Part shown: piece by piece, positions 7,147 to 8,332 of the stretch
Position numbering within the stretch: position 1 is the stretch's first letter
Layout: each line of letters opens with the position of its first letter
Assembly (NCBI GenBank): GCA_019751575.1
Contig: JAIENF010000480.1
Coordinates: forward strand, 1 to 8,332
From: Burkholderiales bacterium
Lineage (GTDB): Bacteria > Pseudomonadota > Gammaproteobacteria > Burkholderiales > CAIKXV01
DNA length: 8,332 bases
Direction of reading: 5' to 3'
Notes under the pieces: model-generated
The model's database searches: none
What the model was told of the DNA's origin: nothing
What the model saw: only the letters and a program-made list of their open reading frames with translations
Translations under genes and position numbers: made by a program

Positions 7147-8117
7147 TGGCGCTGCCTGCCGTGCTCGAGGGGCGGCTGTCGCTGCCGGTGATCGGGGCCC
7201 CGATGTTCCTGGTGTCCGGCCCGGAACTGGTGATCGCACAGTGCACCAGCGGCATCATCGGCTCGATTCCTTCGCTCAATGCGCGGCCGCCGGAACAGCT
7301 CGACCCATGGCTGAAGCAGATCGCGCAGGGATGCGCGTCGCATGCCGCCGCCCATCCCGGTGCGCGGATCGCGCCGTATGCCGTCAACCTGATCGTGAAC
7401 AAGGCGAACAGCCGGCTCGAGCATGACCTCGACGTGGTGGTCGCCAACCAGGTGCCCGTGGTGATCACTTCGCTGTCCGCGCCCGATGACATCGTGCCGC
7501 GCATCCATGCCTACGGCGGCATCGTGCTGCACGACGTGGTCAGCACACGCCATGCGCGCCGTGCGCTCAAGGCCGGCGTCGACGGGCTGATCCTGGTCTG
7601 CGCAGGTGCAGGCGGCCATGCCGGCAGCCTGTCGCCGTTCGCGCTGGTCGCCGAAGTCCGCGCGTTCTACGACGGGCTGGTCGCGCTGTCGGGTGCGATG
7701 GCCACCGGCAGTGGCGTGCTCGCCGCGCAGGCGATGGGTGCCGACCTCGCCTACATCGGCACGCGCTTCATCGCCACCACCGAATCGAAGGCCGGCGATG
7801 CGTACAAGTCGATGATCGTCGATGCGAGCGCCGCCGACATCGTGTACACGCCGCTGTTCTCCGGCGTGCCTGCCAACTACCTGAAGCCGTCGGTCGCCGC
7901 CGCCGGGCTCGATCCGGACAACCTGCCGGCGCCCGATCCCGCGGCCAGCTACCGCAAGCGCGACGACCGTCCTGCCGCATGGAAGACGGTCTGGGGCGCG
8001 GGGCAGGGCGTGGGTGCCGTGGATTCGGTGCAGCCCGTGGCCGAGGTCGTCGCCCGGCTCAGGTCCGAGTACGATGCCGCCCGGCGTGCGCTGGCCGCCA
8101 GTGGATACAAGGAGTGA
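7146..8117 (+). CDS. Nitronate monooxygenase-like FMN enzyme (2-nitropropane dioxygenase family)
   Basis: The 323-residue protein belongs to the FMN-dependent TIM-barrel family that oxidises alkyl nitronates such as propionate-3-nitronate to carbonyl compounds and nitrite. It opens with LPVIGAPMFLVSGPELVIA, the typical first strand and loop. The GAGGHAG segment carries His158, matching the family's active-site histidine. ATGSGVLAAQAMGADLAYIG and TRFIATTES form the FMN phosphate-binding end. Length is normal for the family. Its ATG shares one base with the preceding TGA (TGATG), and GGGGG lies 7 nt upstream at 7134-7138, so it is probably coupled to the signalling gene. An enoyl-CoA hydratase follows after 5 bp. 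Many family members annotated this way have untested substrates, and a related flavin oxidoreductase acting in acyl-CoA or acid catabolism is possible. Confidence 0.9.
   Translation: MALPAVLEGRLSLPVIGAPMFLVSGPELVIAQCTSGIIGSIPSLNARPPEQLDPWLKQIAQGCASHAAAHPGARIAPYAVNLIVNKANSRLEHDLDVVVANQVPVVITSLSAPDDIVPRIHAYGGIVLHDVVSTRHARRALKAGVDGLILVCAGAGGHAGSLSPFALVAEVRAFYDGLVALSGAMATGSGVLAAQAMGADLAYIGTRFIATTESKAGDAYKSMIVDASAADIVYTPLFSGVPANYLKPSVAAAGLDPDNLPAPDPAASYRKRDDRPAAWKTVWGAGQGVGAVDSVQPVAEVVARLRSEYDAARRALAASGYKE
8109..8114 (+). promoter_or_regulatory. Ribosome-binding site of the enoyl-CoA hydratase gene
   Basis: AAGGAG, lying within the last codons of the monooxygenase gene, is 8 nt before the GTG at 8123. 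It supports a GTG start for the last gene. Confidence 0.75.
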
Positions 8118-8122
8118 CTGCC

Positions 8123-8332
8123 GTGGATTACCAGACCCTCGACTTCTCGATCGACGCGGGCATCGCCCGCATCACGCTGAACCGGCCCGACCGGCTCAAC
8201 GCGTTCAACGTGCGCATGCAGGACGAGCTGTTCGATGCGTTCGCCCGCATCGATGCGCCGGACAGCGGCGCGCGGGTGCTGCTGCTCGGCGCGAATGGCC
8301 GCGGCTTCTGCTCCGGGGTCGACCGCACCGAT
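8123..8332 (+). CDS. Enoyl-CoA hydratase/isomerase family protein, N-terminal part (runs off right edge)
   Basis: Seventy codons are present before the window ends. The start MDYQTLDFSID, then IARITLNRPDRLNAFN, matches the crotonase superfamily's first beta strands and its conserved N-R-P-x-x-x-N-A motif. LLLGANGRGFCSGVD near residue 60 corresponds to the G-x-x-F-[CS]-[AS]-G-x-D loop that builds the oxyanion hole for the CoA thioester. The family hydrates or isomerises enoyl-CoA esters in fatty-acid, aromatic or branched-chain degradation. The catalytic acid residues lie beyond the edge, so hydratase and isomerase cannot be told apart. The GTG start is supported by AAGGAG 8 nt upstream. It begins 5 bp after the monooxygenase stop, and the two are almost certainly co-transcribed. 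Confidence 0.92.
   Translation, partial: MDYQTLDFSIDAGIARITLNRPDRLNAFNVRMQDELFDAFARIDAPDSGARVLLLGANGRGFCSGVDRTD

Noticed and set aside
4867..7239. 790-codon open frame on the minus strand opposite the GGDEF-EAL gene
   Set aside because: The plus-strand protein has clear PAS, GGDEF and EAL motifs over the whole stretch; the antisense product is low-complexity His/Arg/Asp-rich sequence with no family resemblance.

Overview
The window is GC-rich, densely coded DNA of a Gram-negative proteobacterium. The cysteinyl-tRNA synthetase has a beta-proteobacterial look, closest to what I know from Burkholderiales and relatives. That assignment is inference from protein style; there is no rRNA or other marker here. 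I see no tRNA, rRNA, CRISPR array, insertion sequence, phage gene or origin.

Layout. On the minus strand, positions 1-661 hold the first 220 codons of a secreted tetratricopeptide-repeat (TPR) protein that runs off the left edge. An AT-rich divergent promoter region of about 170 bp separates it from cysS (830-2209, +), a complete and orthodox cysteinyl-tRNA synthetase. After a 67-bp gap comes a concentrative nucleoside transporter of the CNT/NupC family (about 2277-3521, +). It has no conventional start codon at the expected place, and two base-contacting positions of its substrate pocket are changed.

A 111-bp gap contains a perfect 9-bp inverted repeat over a candidate promoter. It is followed by what looks like one tightly packed transcription unit: an XdhC-family molybdenum-cofactor chaperone (3633-4667), a PAS-PAS-GGDEF-EAL cyclic-di-GMP protein (4648-7146, overlapping xdhC by 20 bp at the start chosen here), a nitronate monooxygenase-like flavoenzyme (7146-8117, start and stop sharing one base), and the 5' end of an enoyl-CoA hydratase/isomerase (from 8123, cut by the right edge).

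How the genes relate. TPR and cysS are divergent and probably unrelated in function. The transporter next to xdhC could hint at purine salvage or catabolism (nucleoside uptake, xanthine dehydrogenase maturation), but no purine enzyme is present. The monooxygenase plus enoyl-CoA hydratase pair resembles a small acyl-CoA or organic-acid degradation cassette continuing to the right. I find no clearly novel multi-gene system. The points most worth checking are the transporter pocket and start, the variant EAL domain coupled to metabolic genes, and the palindrome in front of xdhC.
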